From Haemophilus_A paraphrohaemolyticus_A (GTDB lineage: Bacteria > Pseudomonadota > Gammaproteobacteria > Enterobacterales > Pasteurellaceae): DNA of 64,000 nt. This document shows, in pieces, positions 18,484 through 27,463 of the stretch (position 1 is its first letter; each line of letters starts with the position of its first letter). The position numbers and the translations under genes were made by a program. Location of the stretch: positions 100,249 through 164,248 of the forward strand of contig NZ_QEQF01000004.1 of NCBI RefSeq assembly GCF_003253115.1. The letters run 5' to 3'. A model generated the notes under the pieces. That model saw nothing but the letters and a program-made list of their open reading frames with translations, was not told the origin of the DNA and made no database searches.

Positions 18484-18516
18484 AAGCTAAGTCCTATAAA
18501 TTACAAGACCTAGCTC
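18484..18516. terminator. Hairpin between ABC ATPase and metG
   Basis: Arms AAGCTAAGTC (18484-18493) and GACCTAGCTC (18507-18516) pair at eight of ten positions. A poly-A run upstream makes it a better terminator for minus-strand metG than for the ABC gene. Confidence 0.5.
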
Positions 18517-18585
18517 TTATATTGAAAATGCTTTTGGGATTAGATCATAACAACTATTTTCTATTTCCCACCATCTTTCAAAAAC

Positions 18586-20643
18586 CTATTTCACCTGCAT
18601 ACCAGGGCGAATACCTTCATCGCCTGAAAGTAAGAATAGATCCGCACCGCCAGTGCCTGCCGATAAAATCATCCCTTCTGATACGCCGAATTTCATTTTG
18701 CGAGGGGCAAGGTTTGCGACCATAATTACAAAACGCCCGTTCAGCTCTTCAGGGTTGTTGTAGGCAGCTTTAATGCCTGACAACACTTGGCGTTGATGGT
18801 CGCCTAAGTCTAATTGGAATTTTAACAATTTATTCGACTCTGGCACGGCTTCGCAGCTGATCACTTTCGCTACGCGTAAATCTAATTTCGCGAAATCATC
18901 AATGGTGATTTCTGGAGCAATCGGTTCGATTGCAGAATTTTCTTGATTTTCCACCGCTTGTTTTCCTTTTTTAGGTTCATTTTTAGTTTGTTCGGCAAAA
19001 AGCTGTTTCGTTTCTTCAATCACCGCATCAATCTGTTTTTTCTCAAGACGAGAGAACAATGATTTAAATGGTGCAACTGTTTTGCCTAATAATGGTTGGG
19101 CAATGGTTTCCCAGCTTAATTCTGTTTGTAAGAACGCTTCAGCTCGTTCTGCAAGCTGTGGTAAAACGGGTTTTAAATAACTCATTAACACACGGAATAA
19201 TTCAATACCCATTGAACAAACCGCTTGTAATTCCGCTTCACGCCCTTCTTCTTTAGCAATAACCCAAGGCGCTTTATCGTCCACATATTTATTTGCACGG
19301 TCAGCTAAATCCATAATTAAACGGATTGCTTTATTATATTCACGTGCTTCAAAATGTGCTGCAACTTGCTCTGATTGTGCAACAAATTCTGCGAAAAGCA
19401 CTTCATCTTCAAGTTTATCCGCTAATTTTCCTTCAAAACGTTTTGCAATAAAACTTGCATTACGAGAAGCTAAGTTCACTAATTTGTTTACGATATCGCT
19501 GTTTACACGTTGGACAAAATCATCCAAGCTTAAGTCTAAATCTTCAATACGCTCGTTTAATTTTGCCGCATAATAGTAACGTAAACATTCAGGATCGATA
19601 TGTTTTAAATAGGTGCTAGCTTGAATAAAGGTTCCTCGAGATTTCGACATTTTCACGCCATCCACCGTCACATAACCGTGAGCAAACACATTGGTTGGTT
19701 TACGTTGTTCGCAGCCATCTAACATCGCTGGCCAAAATAAGCTATGGAAGTAAACAATATCTTTACCAATAAAATGATAAAGCTCTGTTGTTGAATCTTT
19801 TTTCCAGAACTCGTTGTAATCAATATCTGTGCGGTCGCAAAGATTTTTGAATGATGCCATGTAGCCAATAGGCGCATCTAACCACACATAGAAGAATTTG
19901 TTCTCTGCACCTGGAATTGGGAAACCAAAGTAAGGTGCATCACGGCTGATGTCCCATTGTTGTAATCCGCTTTCAAACCACTCTTGCATTTTGTTTGCAA
20001 TTTCAGGTTGAAGTGAACCAGAACGTGTCCATTCTTTCAGCATACTTTCAAAACTTGGTAAATCGAAGAAGAAATGTTCTGATTCTTTCACAATAGGGGT
20101 TGCGCCTGAAACGGCAGAGCGTGGATTAATTAAATCCATTGGGCTGTAAGTAGAGGCACACACTTCACAATTATCGCCATATTGATCTTCTGCTTTACAT
20201 TTCGGGCAAGTCCCTTTTACAAAGCGATCTGGTAAGAACATCTCTTTTTCTGGATCGAAAAGCTGTGAAATCACAAGACTTTTAATAAAACCTCTCTCTT
20301 TCAGCTTTAAATACATTGCAGTCGTAATTTCACGGTTTTCTTCGCTGTGGGTCGAGTGGTAGTTATCAAAACTGATGTTAAAACCTTTGAAATCAGCAAC
20401 GTGATCGGTTTTTGCTTTTTCAATCAATTGCTCAGGGGTGATGCCTTGTTTTGCTGCGTTCAACATAATCGGTGTGCCGTGTGCATCATCTGCACAAACA
20501 AAATGCACTTCGTTGCCACGCATACGTTGGAAACGCACCCAAATATCCGCTTGAATATGCTCAAGCATATGACCTAAGTGAATTGCCCCATTCGCATAAG
20601 GTAGGGCACAAGTGACCAACATTTTTCGTTTTTGATTTGACAT
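18586..20643 (-). CDS. metG: Methionyl-tRNA synthetase
   Basis: MetG charges tRNA-Met. From the ATG at 20643 the protein has 685 residues: class I signature HLGH in CALPYANGAIHLGH, a zinc knuckle (CPKC...CEVC) near residue 145, KMSKS near 330, and a C-terminal EMAP/Arc1p-like tRNA-binding domain (FAKLDLRVAKVISCE) from about 585. GAGAAG precedes this ATG; an upstream ATG at 20655 has no ribosome site. It appears monocistronic. Confidence 0.97.
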   Translation of the reverse strand: MSNQKRKMLVTCALPYANGAIHLGHMLEHIQADIWVRFQRMRGNEVHFVCADDAHGTPIMLNAAKQGITPEQLIEKAKTDHVADFKGFNISFDNYHSTHSEENREITTAMYLKLKERGFIKSLVISQLFDPEKEMFLPDRFVKGTCPKCKAEDQYGDNCEVCASTYSPMDLINPRSAVSGATPIVKESEHFFFDLPSFESMLKEWTRSGSLQPEIANKMQEWFESGLQQWDISRDAPYFGFPIPGAENKFFYVWLDAPIGYMASFKNLCDRTDIDYNEFWKKDSTTELYHFIGKDIVYFHSLFWPAMLDGCEQRKPTNVFAHGYVTVDGVKMSKSRGTFIQASTYLKHIDPECLRYYYAAKLNERIEDLDLSLDDFVQRVNSDIVNKLVNLASRNASFIAKRFEGKLADKLEDEVLFAEFVAQSEQVAAHFEAREYNKAIRLIMDLADRANKYVDDKAPWVIAKEEGREAELQAVCSMGIELFRVLMSYLKPVLPQLAERAEAFLQTELSWETIAQPLLGKTVAPFKSLFSRLEKKQIDAVIEETKQLFAEQTKNEPKKGKQAVENQENSAIEPIAPEITIDDFAKLDLRVAKVISCEAVPESNKLLKFQLDLGDHQRQVLSGIKAAYNNPEELNGRFVIMVANLAPRKMKFGVSEGMILSAGTGGADLFLLSGDEGIRPGMQVK

Positions 20644-20866
20644 TGTTCTTCTCATAAATCTAGTAAAAAATCGTTCGGATTGTAGCTCAAAAAGGGCGTT
20701 TTTTCTAGGTGGAAGAAGGAATAAGCGGTCTTTTTTCTGTAAAAATTTACGAAATTACGACCGCTTGAAAATGGCAGTTGGCATGCTGAATTGCTCGTTT
20801 GCTTTTTCCTAAAAGTTATCTAATTGTAAATTTTTAGTTTCAGTTTTTTTACCACTTGAAACCTTC

Positions 20867-20906
20867 TTGATTAAGATCAAAAATACCTCTTGTGAGTGAG
20901 TAAATT
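20867..20906 (+). promoter_or_regulatory. FNR box and -10 of adhE
   Basis: TTGAT-TAAG-ATCAA at 20867-20880 is a perfect FNR consensus. TAAATT at 20901-20906 is a -10 placed so that the FNR site centres at about -41.5, the class II activator position. The leader before adhE is then about 75 bases. This predicts anaerobic induction of adhE. The rest of the 20644-20988 gap holds one pair of facing uptake-like cores and nothing else I recognise. Confidence 0.8.
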
Positions 20907-20988
20907 TAGGTGCAAATCTTTTACAGTTGGATAATAATTTCATCAGTTAAAGAATTTTAGATTTTTAATTTTTAGAGGAAACCAAACT

Positions 20989-23604
20989 ATGGCTAAAGCA
21001 ACTCAAACTGCTCAACCTTATGATGCTCAAGCGGAAGTGAATGTACTTGTCGAAAAAGGCTTGAAAGCCCTTGATGAGTTCCGTCATTTAAACCAAGAGC
21101 AAGTCGATTACATTGTCGCAAAAGCGTCTGTAGCAGCATTAGATAAACACGGTGTGTTGGCAATGCACGCATATGAAGAGACGGGGCGCGGCGTATTCGA
21201 AGATAAAGCCACTAAAAACTTGTTTGCCTGTGAATATGTCGTGAACAATATGCGTCACTTAAAAACAGCTGGCGTAATCAGTGAAGATGATGTCACAGGT
21301 ATCACTGAAATTGCTGATCCAGTCGGCGTTATCTGCGGTATCACACCAACCACTAACCCAACTTCAACCACTATCTTCAAAGCGTTAATCGCCCTTAAAA
21401 CACGTAACCCTATCGTTTTTGCTTTCCACCCATCTGCTCAACAATCTTCAGCTCATGCGGCACAAGTTGTACGTGATGCGGCTGTCGCTGCGGGTGCACC
21501 AGAAAACTGCGTGCAATGGATTACCGTTCCATCTATGGAAGGCACCTCAGCATTAATGAAACATCCAGGCATTGCAACCATTCTTGCAACTGGCGGTAAT
21601 GCAATGGTGGAAGCAGCATATTCCTGCGGCAAACCAGCATTAGGCGTAGGGGCAGGTAACGTGCCAGCTTATGTGGAAAAAACCGCAAAACTTAAACAAG
21701 CAGTTTACGACATTGTGATGTCAAAATCATTCGACAACGGGATGATTTGTGCTTCAGAGCAAGCAGCAATCGTGGATAAAGAAATCTATGCGGATTTCAT
21801 CAAAGAGATGCAATCTTACGGCGTGTATTTAGTAAACAAAAAAGAGAAAGCCTTACTTGAAAAATTCATTTTTGGCGTGGATAAAGCTCACGATGAAAAC
21901 TGTGCTGGTGCGAAATTAAATGCGGCTGTGGTAGGTAAACCTGCAGCGTGGATTGCAGAACAAGCGGGCTTTACCGTTCCACCAAAAACCAACATTCTTT
22001 TAGCAGAATGTGCTTTCGTGGGAGAGGGCGAGCCGCTTACTCGTGAAAAACTTTCTCCAGTGCTTGCGTTATTAAAATCTAACAGCACAGAACAAGGCTT
22101 GGAATTAGCCGAAGCGATGGTGAACTTCCACGGTTTAGGTCACTCTGCAGCAATTCACACGCAAAATGCAGAATTAGCAAAAACTTTCGGTGAACGCGTT
22201 AAAGCGATTCGTGTAATTTGGAACTCACCATCAACATTTGGTGGTATCGGTGATGTGTATAACTCCTTCTTGCCTTCATTAACGCTTGGTTGTGGCTCAT
22301 ACGGTAAAAACTCTGTGGGCAACAACGTGAGTGCAGTGAACTTAATTAACATCAAACGTGTAGGCAGACGGAGAAATAATATGCAATGGTTTAAAGTGCC
22401 ATCAAAAATCTACTTTGAGCGTGACTCAATTCAATACCTCAAATCTATGAACGACGTTCACAAAGTGATGATCGTAACCGACCGTTCAATGGTAGATTTA
22501 GGCTTTGTGGATCGTATTACCGAACAATTACGCCTACGCCGTAACAAAGTGATGATCCAGCTTTTCACTGATGTTGAACCAAACCCAAGCTTGCAAACTG
22601 TACAACGCGGTACTGAATTAATGCGTAGCTTCCAACCTGACACCATCATCGCATTAGGTGGTGGCTCACCAATGGATGCAGCGAAAATTATGTGGTTATT
22701 CTATGAACAACCAGAAGTAGATTTCCGCGATTTAGTGCAAAAATTTATGGATATTCGCAAACGTGCGTTCAAATTCCCACAATTAGGTCGCAAAGCGAAA
22801 TTCGTGGGCATTCCAACCACATCAGGTACAGGTTCTGAAGTGACTCCATTTGCAGTAATTACGGATGGCGACATTAAATATCCATTAGCGGACTACTCAT
22901 TAACCCCAACAATCGCGATTGTTGACCCAGCGTTAGTGATGTCTGTGCCTTCACATGTTGCCGCTGACACAGGTTTAGACGTATTAACCCACGCAACAGA
23001 GGCTTACACCTCAATCCTTGCGAACGATTATACCGATGGCTTAGCATTACAAGCGATTAAATTAGTTTTCGAAAACCTAGAAAAATCGGTGAAAGAGTTT
23101 GACGAACACGCACGCGAAAAAATGCACAACGCTTCAACAATGGCAGGTATGGCTTTCGCCAATGCGTTCTTGGGTATTTGTCACTCAATGGCACATAAAA
23201 TCGGCGGTAAATTCCATACCATTCACGGTCGTACCAATGCGATTTTACTTCCGCACGTAATCCGCTACAACGGCACACGCCCAACCAAAGTGGCAACCTG
23301 GCCGAAATATACCAACTATGTAGCAGATATTCGCTTCCAAGATATTGCACGTATGCTTGGCTTACCCGCTTCAACTCCAGAAGAAGCAGTAGAATCTTAC
23401 GCAAAAGCAGTACACGACCTAGCTATTCGTTGTGGCGTGAAAATGTCTTTACGCGATCAAGGCGTAGATGAAAAAGAATTCATCGGCTCACTTCGTGAAT
23501 TGGCATTAAATGCATTTGAAGACCAATGTACGCCAGCGAACCCACGTTTAGCAATGGTTGAAGATATGGAAGAGTTAATGCGTAAAGCGTATTATGGGGA
23601 ATAA
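20989..23604 (+). CDS. adhE: Bifunctional acetaldehyde-CoA/alcohol dehydrogenase
   Basis: AdhE reduces acetyl-CoA to acetaldehyde and then ethanol during fermentation, regenerating NAD+. The 871-residue protein has an N-terminal aldehyde dehydrogenase domain with catalytic cysteine in GMICASEQA (about residue 246) and a C-terminal iron-dependent alcohol dehydrogenase from about 450, with GGGSPMDAAK and metal-binding histidines in HSMAHKIGGKFHTIHGR. It is full length and single-gene. The ribosome site is AGAGGAAACC, and a perfect FNR box lies upstream. Confidence 0.98.
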   Translation: MAKATQTAQPYDAQAEVNVLVEKGLKALDEFRHLNQEQVDYIVAKASVAALDKHGVLAMHAYEETGRGVFEDKATKNLFACEYVVNNMRHLKTAGVISEDDVTGITEIADPVGVICGITPTTNPTSTTIFKALIALKTRNPIVFAFHPSAQQSSAHAAQVVRDAAVAAGAPENCVQWITVPSMEGTSALMKHPGIATILATGGNAMVEAAYSCGKPALGVGAGNVPAYVEKTAKLKQAVYDIVMSKSFDNGMICASEQAAIVDKEIYADFIKEMQSYGVYLVNKKEKALLEKFIFGVDKAHDENCAGAKLNAAVVGKPAAWIAEQAGFTVPPKTNILLAECAFVGEGEPLTREKLSPVLALLKSNSTEQGLELAEAMVNFHGLGHSAAIHTQNAELAKTFGERVKAIRVIWNSPSTFGGIGDVYNSFLPSLTLGCGSYGKNSVGNNVSAVNLINIKRVGRRRNNMQWFKVPSKIYFERDSIQYLKSMNDVHKVMIVTDRSMVDLGFVDRITEQLRLRRNKVMIQLFTDVEPNPSLQTVQRGTELMRSFQPDTIIALGGGSPMDAAKIMWLFYEQPEVDFRDLVQKFMDIRKRAFKFPQLGRKAKFVGIPTTSGTGSEVTPFAVITDGDIKYPLADYSLTPTIAIVDPALVMSVPSHVAADTGLDVLTHATEAYTSILANDYTDGLALQAIKLVFENLEKSVKEFDEHAREKMHNASTMAGMAFANAFLGICHSMAHKIGGKFHTIHGRTNAILLPHVIRYNGTRPTKVATWPKYTNYVADIRFQDIARMLGLPASTPEEAVESYAKAVHDLAIRCGVKMSLRDQGVDEKEFIGSLRELALNAFEDQCTPANPRLAMVEDMEELMRKAYYGE

Positions 23605-23629
23605 TAGACCTTAATAATTTAACTTGATA

Positions 23630-23687
23630 ACAAGCGGTTAAATTTCTTTTGTAATTTGCAAAAATCTGAAGGAATTTGACCGCTTGT
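23630..23687. terminator. Facing uptake signals after adhE
   Basis: ACAAGCGGT (23630-23638) and ACCGCTTGT (23679-23687) are exact complements around an A/T-rich loop, followed by GGTTTTAATT. It probably forms the adhE terminator while carrying two uptake cores. Confidence 0.55.
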
Positions 23688-23742
23688 GGTTTTAATTATT
23701 ATCATCCAAAATATATTAAAATAACTATAAAAAGGAGATTTT

Positions 23743-23919
23743 ATGGCTATTTTAAGGATTAGCGGTAATGTAAGAATTGGCTGTATCTATGAATATGATT
23801 TCAGGTTATATAAATCATTCCTTATTAAATCAATTGTACAAGACGAAGCAAATAAGCTAAATGCCCTCGCTTCGCTTTCGTTGTTCAAATTTTTAGTCAA
23901 AGGCAAAAAGACGGGATAA
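23743..23919 (+). CDS. Hypothetical 58-residue protein
   Basis: A short frame starts at 23743 behind a strong ribosome site (AAAAAGGAGATTTT) and encodes 58 residues (MAILRISGNVRIGCIYEYD...LVKGKKTG). No domain or family is recognised. It lies at the edge of a decayed mobile island between adhE and adk. Its end overlaps an inverted repeat AAGGCAAAAA / TTTTTGCCTT (23900-23909 and 23965-23974). It may be a fragment of a longer mobile-element gene. Confidence 0.35.
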   Translation: MAILRISGNVRIGCIYEYDFRLYKSFLIKSIVQDEANKLNALASLSLFKFLVKGKKTG

Positions 23920-23991
23920 TCCCACATAGAGAAACATCAACATCTTCTGGCCCATATCCGGAGCTTTTTGCCTTCGCCTAAAAATTTCAGA

Positions 23992-24421
23992 TTAAAACTC
24001 TATATCATCAAAATTGTTTGGCTGTCCTTGATATGGAGGATATTCACCAGGCTCATTATTTTGAGCAGTAGGCTTCGATTGAGAACTTGTATTAGACAAC
24101 ATGAGCAGATTACGCCCTTGAATGTCTGTCACATAACGCTTAATATTTTGTTTGTCGGTATATTCTTTATTACACAACTTTCCTTCAACGTAAATCAGTC
24201 CACCTTTCTTAAGGTATTGCCTATCAATCTCAGCTAAACGACCATAGAAAACAATACGATACCATTCTGTTTTCTCTTTTTTCTCTCCGCTGATTTTATC
24301 AGACTAACTTTCACTTGTTGCAACGGAAAGCGTTGTAATTGCTTCACAGTTAGGCACTGCACGCAGCTCTGGGTCATTACCAATTACAACCAATAAGCTC
24401 AACTTTATTTAAACTCAACAT
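23992..24421 (-). pseudogene. ssb: Single-stranded DNA-binding protein, frameshifted and with nonsense codon
   Basis: Read on the minus strand from the ATG at 24421, the sequence gives MLSLNKVELIG. It then needs a frame change to continue as VIGNDPELRAVPNCEAITTL, meets an in-frame TAG after ATSES, and resumes as EKTEWYRIVFYGRLAEI through to the acidic tail FDDIEF. These are the OB-fold landmarks and C-terminal tip of a bacterial SSB. The chromosome presumably has an intact ssb elsewhere, so this looks like an SSB from a conjugative or plasmid-like element that has decayed. Only the last 61 residues remain as a continuous frame. Confidence 0.85.
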
Positions 24422-24433
24422 AAAACCATCCTT

Positions 24434-24676
24434 TTAGTAGGTAATAAAAAAGTATATCCACGCAGACACATTAACAATAATCAAGAATAGGAAAACCCAA
24501 AGACCAAAGTTTCCTTCTCCCCCTTCGGCAAATTCTTTTTTAGAATCAGAAAATCCATTTGTCATATCCTGTATAGAGCCTGAACCATATCCATTCCCTC
24601 CTACATCGACGCTAGAACTATTTATCATTGGCAATCCTGTCGCAGGGTTTATATCATAATTATTATATTCATCCAT
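24434..24676 (-). CDS. Small single-pass membrane protein of a mobile island
   Basis: The 80-residue protein has a polar, glycine- and asparagine-rich N-terminal part beginning MDEYNNYDINPATGLPM and one C-terminal transmembrane helix (residues ~57-78). A very strong ribosome site (AGGAGGATAT) supports expression. I do not recognise a functional family; INPATGLPM-type N-termini recur in small uncharacterised proteins. It sits 12 bases upstream of the broken ssb on the same strand and was probably part of the same element. Confidence 0.5.
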   Translation of the reverse strand: MDEYNNYDINPATGLPMINSSSVDVGGNGYGSGSIQDMTNGFSDSKKEFAEGGEGNFGLWVFLFLIIVNVSAWIYFFITY

Positions 24677-24742
24677 ATATCCTCCTATTATCTATGGTTT
24701 ATATTCCTGATTATTTTTCTTTGTATTTTCTACCTGTTCATT

Positions 24743-24900
24743 CTATATCATATTATTTTGATTTTTCCGATCTTGATGCAAATTCTCAAATTCTTGAGAA
24801 TCTAGATTGTGTTTATCCCTTAGCTCTTTTGATTTTTGCGTTGGATCTTTCACGCCTTGTTCTTGGGCCATTTTTTCAATACGAGCTGAGTCAGCTTTAT
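24743..24900 (-). pseudogene. C-terminal fragment of an unknown charged protein
   Basis: About 52 residues of open frame (DKADSARIEKMAQEQGVKDP...) rich in Gln, Lys, Glu and Asp run into an IS200/IS605-like palindrome at 24901, where the natural N-terminus appears lost. The frame continues into the palindrome only as nonsense-like sequence. It is probably the tail of a mobile-element gene cut by the palindromic insertion. Confidence 0.5.
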
Positions 24901-24956
24901 CAGCCCTGTGCCGTAAAACTCCGTCCTTCAGGGCGGAGATATAAGGCACAGGGCTG
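24901..24956. mobile_element. 56-bp IS200/IS605-type palindromic remnant
   Basis: Perfect 12-base outer arms CAGCCCTGTGCC / GGCACAGGGCTG enclose an inner hairpin CTCCGTCC-TTC-AGGGCGGAG (24919-24938). That inner hairpin is typical of the right end and guide-RNA scaffold of TnpB-carrying IS200/IS605 elements. No transposase or tnpB reading frame remains, so this is a non-autonomous palindromic derivative or a relic. Confidence 0.65.
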
Positions 24957-24963
24957 AAAAAAA

Positions 24964-24987
24964 GCATAGTAAATGGTTTTACTATGC
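24964..24987 (-). terminator. adk terminator
   Basis: Perfect ten-base arms GCATAGTAAA / TTTACTATGC with a four-base loop are followed on the minus strand by TTTTTTT. They lie 19 bases past the adk stop. Confidence 0.9.
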
Positions 24988-25005
24988 CTCAAATGTAAGA
25001 TTAAA

Positions 25006-25650
25006 TTAGCCTAAAATTTTTGCTAATTCAGCACTTACTTCTTCAACTGGTTTTGTACCATCTAAACGCTCATAGCGGGTATTGCCTGCTTCGGCTTCAG
25101 CGGTGTAGTAAGCAATAAGCGGTTTGGTTTGTTTGTGGTAAATCGCTAAACGCTCTAACACGGTTTCAGCTTTATCATCTGGACGAATGATTAAATCTTC
25201 GCCAGTTACATCATCTTTACCTTCCACTTTTGGTGGATTGTAAACCACGTGGTAAGTACGGCCAGATGGTTGGTGTACGCGGCGACCGCTCATACGTTCT
25301 ACGATCACTTCATCAGCCACATCAAACTCTAATACTAAGTCAATTTTAACGCCTGATTCTTTTAATGCGTCTGCCTGTGGAATGGTACGCGGGAAGCCAT
25401 CTAATAAAAAGCCATTTGCACAGTCTGGTTGAGCAATGCGGTCTTTCACTAATGCAACGGTTAATTCATCTGGTACTAATTTACCTTCGTCCATCAACGC
25501 TTTGGCTTGTTTGCCAAGCTCCGTGCCTTCTTTGATTGCAGCACGGAACATATCGCCTGTTGAGATTTGTGGGATACCAAATTTGTTCATAATGAACTGT
25601 GCTTGCGTGCCTTTGCCTGCACCTGGTGCACCTAAAAGAATAATTTTCAT
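25006..25650 (-). CDS. adk: Adenylate kinase
   Basis: Adenylate kinase equilibrates ATP, ADP and AMP. The 214-residue long-form enzyme has the P-loop GAPGAGKGTQ, the DGFPRT AMP-binding motif, and a LID (PSGRTYHVVYNPPKVEGKDDVTGEDL, split about residues 127-152) without zinc cysteines. A good ribosome site is not obvious beyond AGAGG. It appears monocistronic with its own terminator. Confidence 0.98.
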   Translation of the reverse strand: MKIILLGAPGAGKGTQAQFIMNKFGIPQISTGDMFRAAIKEGTELGKQAKALMDEGKLVPDELTVALVKDRIAQPDCANGFLLDGFPRTIPQADALKESGVKIDLVLEFDVADEVIVERMSGRRVHQPSGRTYHVVYNPPKVEGKDDVTGEDLIIRPDDKAETVLERLAIYHKQTKPLIAYYTAEAEAGNTRYERLDGTKPVEEVSAELAKILG

Positions 25651-25706
25651 AAAAACCTCTTTGTGATTAAAAACGTCTCTATTTTATAAGGGAATGGCAC
25701 ATTAGT

Positions 25707-26303
25707 CTATAAAGTAATATGCTGAGTAGATATCGCTCGGCTCTCGTCAAATGGGTTCATAGCGTTAATCATCATCACTTTTTCATATTGATGAATTTCA
25801 TCGGTGTAGATCTCTTTTAATTGAACTTGATTTTCACTTAATAATCGGCTTAATTGTGTGCCTTTTAAAAGATAATTTTTCGGGCCATACCAAATTCCAT
25901 CTTTTAAAAAAATCAGATTACCAATTCGGCAATCAGTAACTTTTTTATCTTGAATAATAACTGCCTCATCTTTTGTCACCTTTATACATTCAAATATTGT
26001 TCTGTTAGTATATTTGAAAGTATAATCTAAGTCATCCAAATAAACACATTGATAGTTTCTTATTTCTCTTCTTTGGTAAGCCGAAAAAATAATATTAAAA
26101 TCTTGTTGATTATAATCAATTCGGCATTTTATCAATCCATTCTGATATTCTGTTGGCACCTGTATAATTTCTTCTAAATTAAATACCGACATTTTCTGAA
26201 ATAATTTCTCTATCGTATTATCCATTCTTGCCTGATGGAAAGCTAAATTTTGCGGAATGCCATCTATAATTGCAATGGTTTCAAACACAGGAAATAGGGA
26301 CAT
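25707..26303 (-). CDS. pabC: Aminodeoxychorismate lyase (class IV PLP enzyme)
   Basis: This 198-residue protein is a short class IV aminotransferase-fold enzyme that would release pyruvate from aminodeoxychorismate to give p-aminobenzoate. The pyridoxal-phosphate lysine is likely in TFKYTNR (about residue 97), and INAMNPFDESR forms the C-terminal substrate loop. It is shorter than E. coli PabC (about 270 residues), typical of Haemophilus versions. It overlaps pabB by 23 bases, indicating coupled translation. The role rests on this context. Confidence 0.85.
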   Translation of the reverse strand: MSLFPVFETIAIIDGIPQNLAFHQARMDNTIEKLFQKMSVFNLEEIIQVPTEYQNGLIKCRIDYNQQDFNIIFSAYQRREIRNYQCVYLDDLDYTFKYTNRTIFECIKVTKDEAVIIQDKKVTDCRIGNLIFLKDGIWYGPKNYLLKGTQLSRLLSENQVQLKEIYTDEIHQYEKVMMINAMNPFDESRAISTQHITL

Positions 26304-27252
26304 ACACTTTCTCCAAAATTTCTTGATACTCTTCTTCTAGGCTACTTTGTGAAGTAATGCCACCGCCGCTGCGGAATTGCATTTCACCTTGCTCGTTCTT
26401 TTCAATGTAGCGAATTGCCACCGCACTTTCTAAACTTTCGCCATCAAAATAACCAAAAATACCCGTGTAGTAGCCTCGTTTTTCACCTTCGGCTTGTTGA
26501 ATAATCCGCATAGTTTTCTCTTTAGGAGCACCGCTAATAGAACCTGCGGGCAAGAGCTTACTCAAAAGTGAGCCTATTTCTATCTGCCAATTTTCATCTA
26601 ATTCGCCACAAATTTCAGAACTCGTTTGATAAATTGCCCCACGGTGGGTTTCAATTCTTTCAACATAGCGATATTTTGTCACTTGAATATTTTGGGAAAC
26701 AATAGCTAAATCATTTCGAATTAAATCAACAATGGTGTTATGTTCTTCAAATTCTTTTTTTGAATCTAATAATTTTTGTTTTGCATTTTCTTCACTTTCA
26801 TTAATTGTGCCTTTCATTGGGTAAGAATAGATTTTATTATCTTTAATATGAATAAAAGTTTCAGGCGAAAAGCAGACAAATTTATCTTGATAGAGTAATT
26901 TATATTTTGCTTGGCTTTTAATAAAAATCTCTTTAAGCGAATAATTTGTTTGAATTTGGGTAGGGAAGGCAAGATTTAATAAATAACTATTACCTTTTTG
27001 AATTTCATTTTTTACCAATTCAAAGGCAGTTTGATAGCGGTCGAATTTTAATGGTCTTCTGCTAAATTCAAATTGCTTATCAAAATCAGAGAATGAAACG
27101 TTATTGCAGGTCGGAAATTGAAAAAATATTTGATGTGAGGAGCATTCTGCTAATGGCAGCAAAACGGGCTGCTTTTGTTCAAAATCAATCAAGAAGAAAA
27201 ACGGTTTTCTGGCTGAACTAAAGGCATTAGCTTGTTTAATAAAGGATTGCAT
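26281..27252 (-). CDS. pabB: Aminodeoxychorismate synthase component I
   Basis: The 323-residue chorismate-binding enzyme converts chorismate and ammonia to 4-amino-4-deoxychorismate with PabA. The C-terminal catalytic core carries PMKGT (the lysine distinguishes PabB from TrpE, which has PIAGT), VDLIRNDLA, and PAGSISGAPKEKT. The N-terminal region is shortened compared with E. coli PabB. Translation starts only 25 bases after the GcvB terminator, so transcription may come from read-through of that sRNA or from a promoter inside it. Confidence 0.93.
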   Translation of the reverse strand: MQSFIKQANAFSSARKPFFFLIDFEQKQPVLLPLAECSSHQIFFQFPTCNNVSFSDFDKQFEFSRRPLKFDRYQTAFELVKNEIQKGNSYLLNLAFPTQIQTNYSLKEIFIKSQAKYKLLYQDKFVCFSPETFIHIKDNKIYSYPMKGTINESEENAKQKLLDSKKEFEEHNTIVDLIRNDLAIVSQNIQVTKYRYVERIETHRGAIYQTSSEICGELDENWQIEIGSLLSKLLPAGSISGAPKEKTMRIIQQAEGEKRGYYTGIFGYFDGESLESAVAIRYIEKNEQGEMQFRSGGGITSQSSLEEEYQEILEKVYVPISCV

Positions 27253-27276
27253 AGATAAAACCTAAATTGATACCAT

Positions 27277-27456
27277 AAAAAAAGCCCCTCAAAGTGAGGG
27301 GCATAAAACCAAAAGGGTTAAAAAAATATACAGGAAGTGAAACGAGTAAAAATCAAAGATTTTCACTCTAGTCTAGTTTCCTAGACCAATATGCAAACAC
27401 AACATCATACTTAAAATTAGAAATAGTAAAATCACTATCACTATCCGTCTAAGTAC
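27277..27456 (-). ncRNA. gcvB: Small regulatory RNA GcvB
   Basis: The minus strand carries landmarks of GcvB, the Hfq-dependent sRNA that represses many peptide and amino-acid transport and biosynthesis mRNAs. They are the G/U-rich seed GATGTTGTGTTTGCA followed by ATTGGTCT, the second conserved block TTTCACTTCCTGTA, and a GCCCCTC / GAGGGGC terminator with seven Ts. It is divergent from gcvA, exactly as in enteric bacteria. The length is about 180 nt; the 5' end is set from the promoter and is uncertain by a few bases. Confidence 0.92.
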
Positions 27457-27463
27457 GGCAATG

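Noticed and set aside
23968..24237. 89-residue plus-strand frame
   Set aside because: It is antisense to the recognisable SSB coding sequence.
27385..27450. A hydrophobic 22-codon frame plus terminator upstream of pabB that resembles an amino-acid attenuator leader
   Set aside because: The same bases carry the conserved GcvB blocks and lie divergent from gcvA, so GcvB explains the conservation; the frame has only a GTG start.
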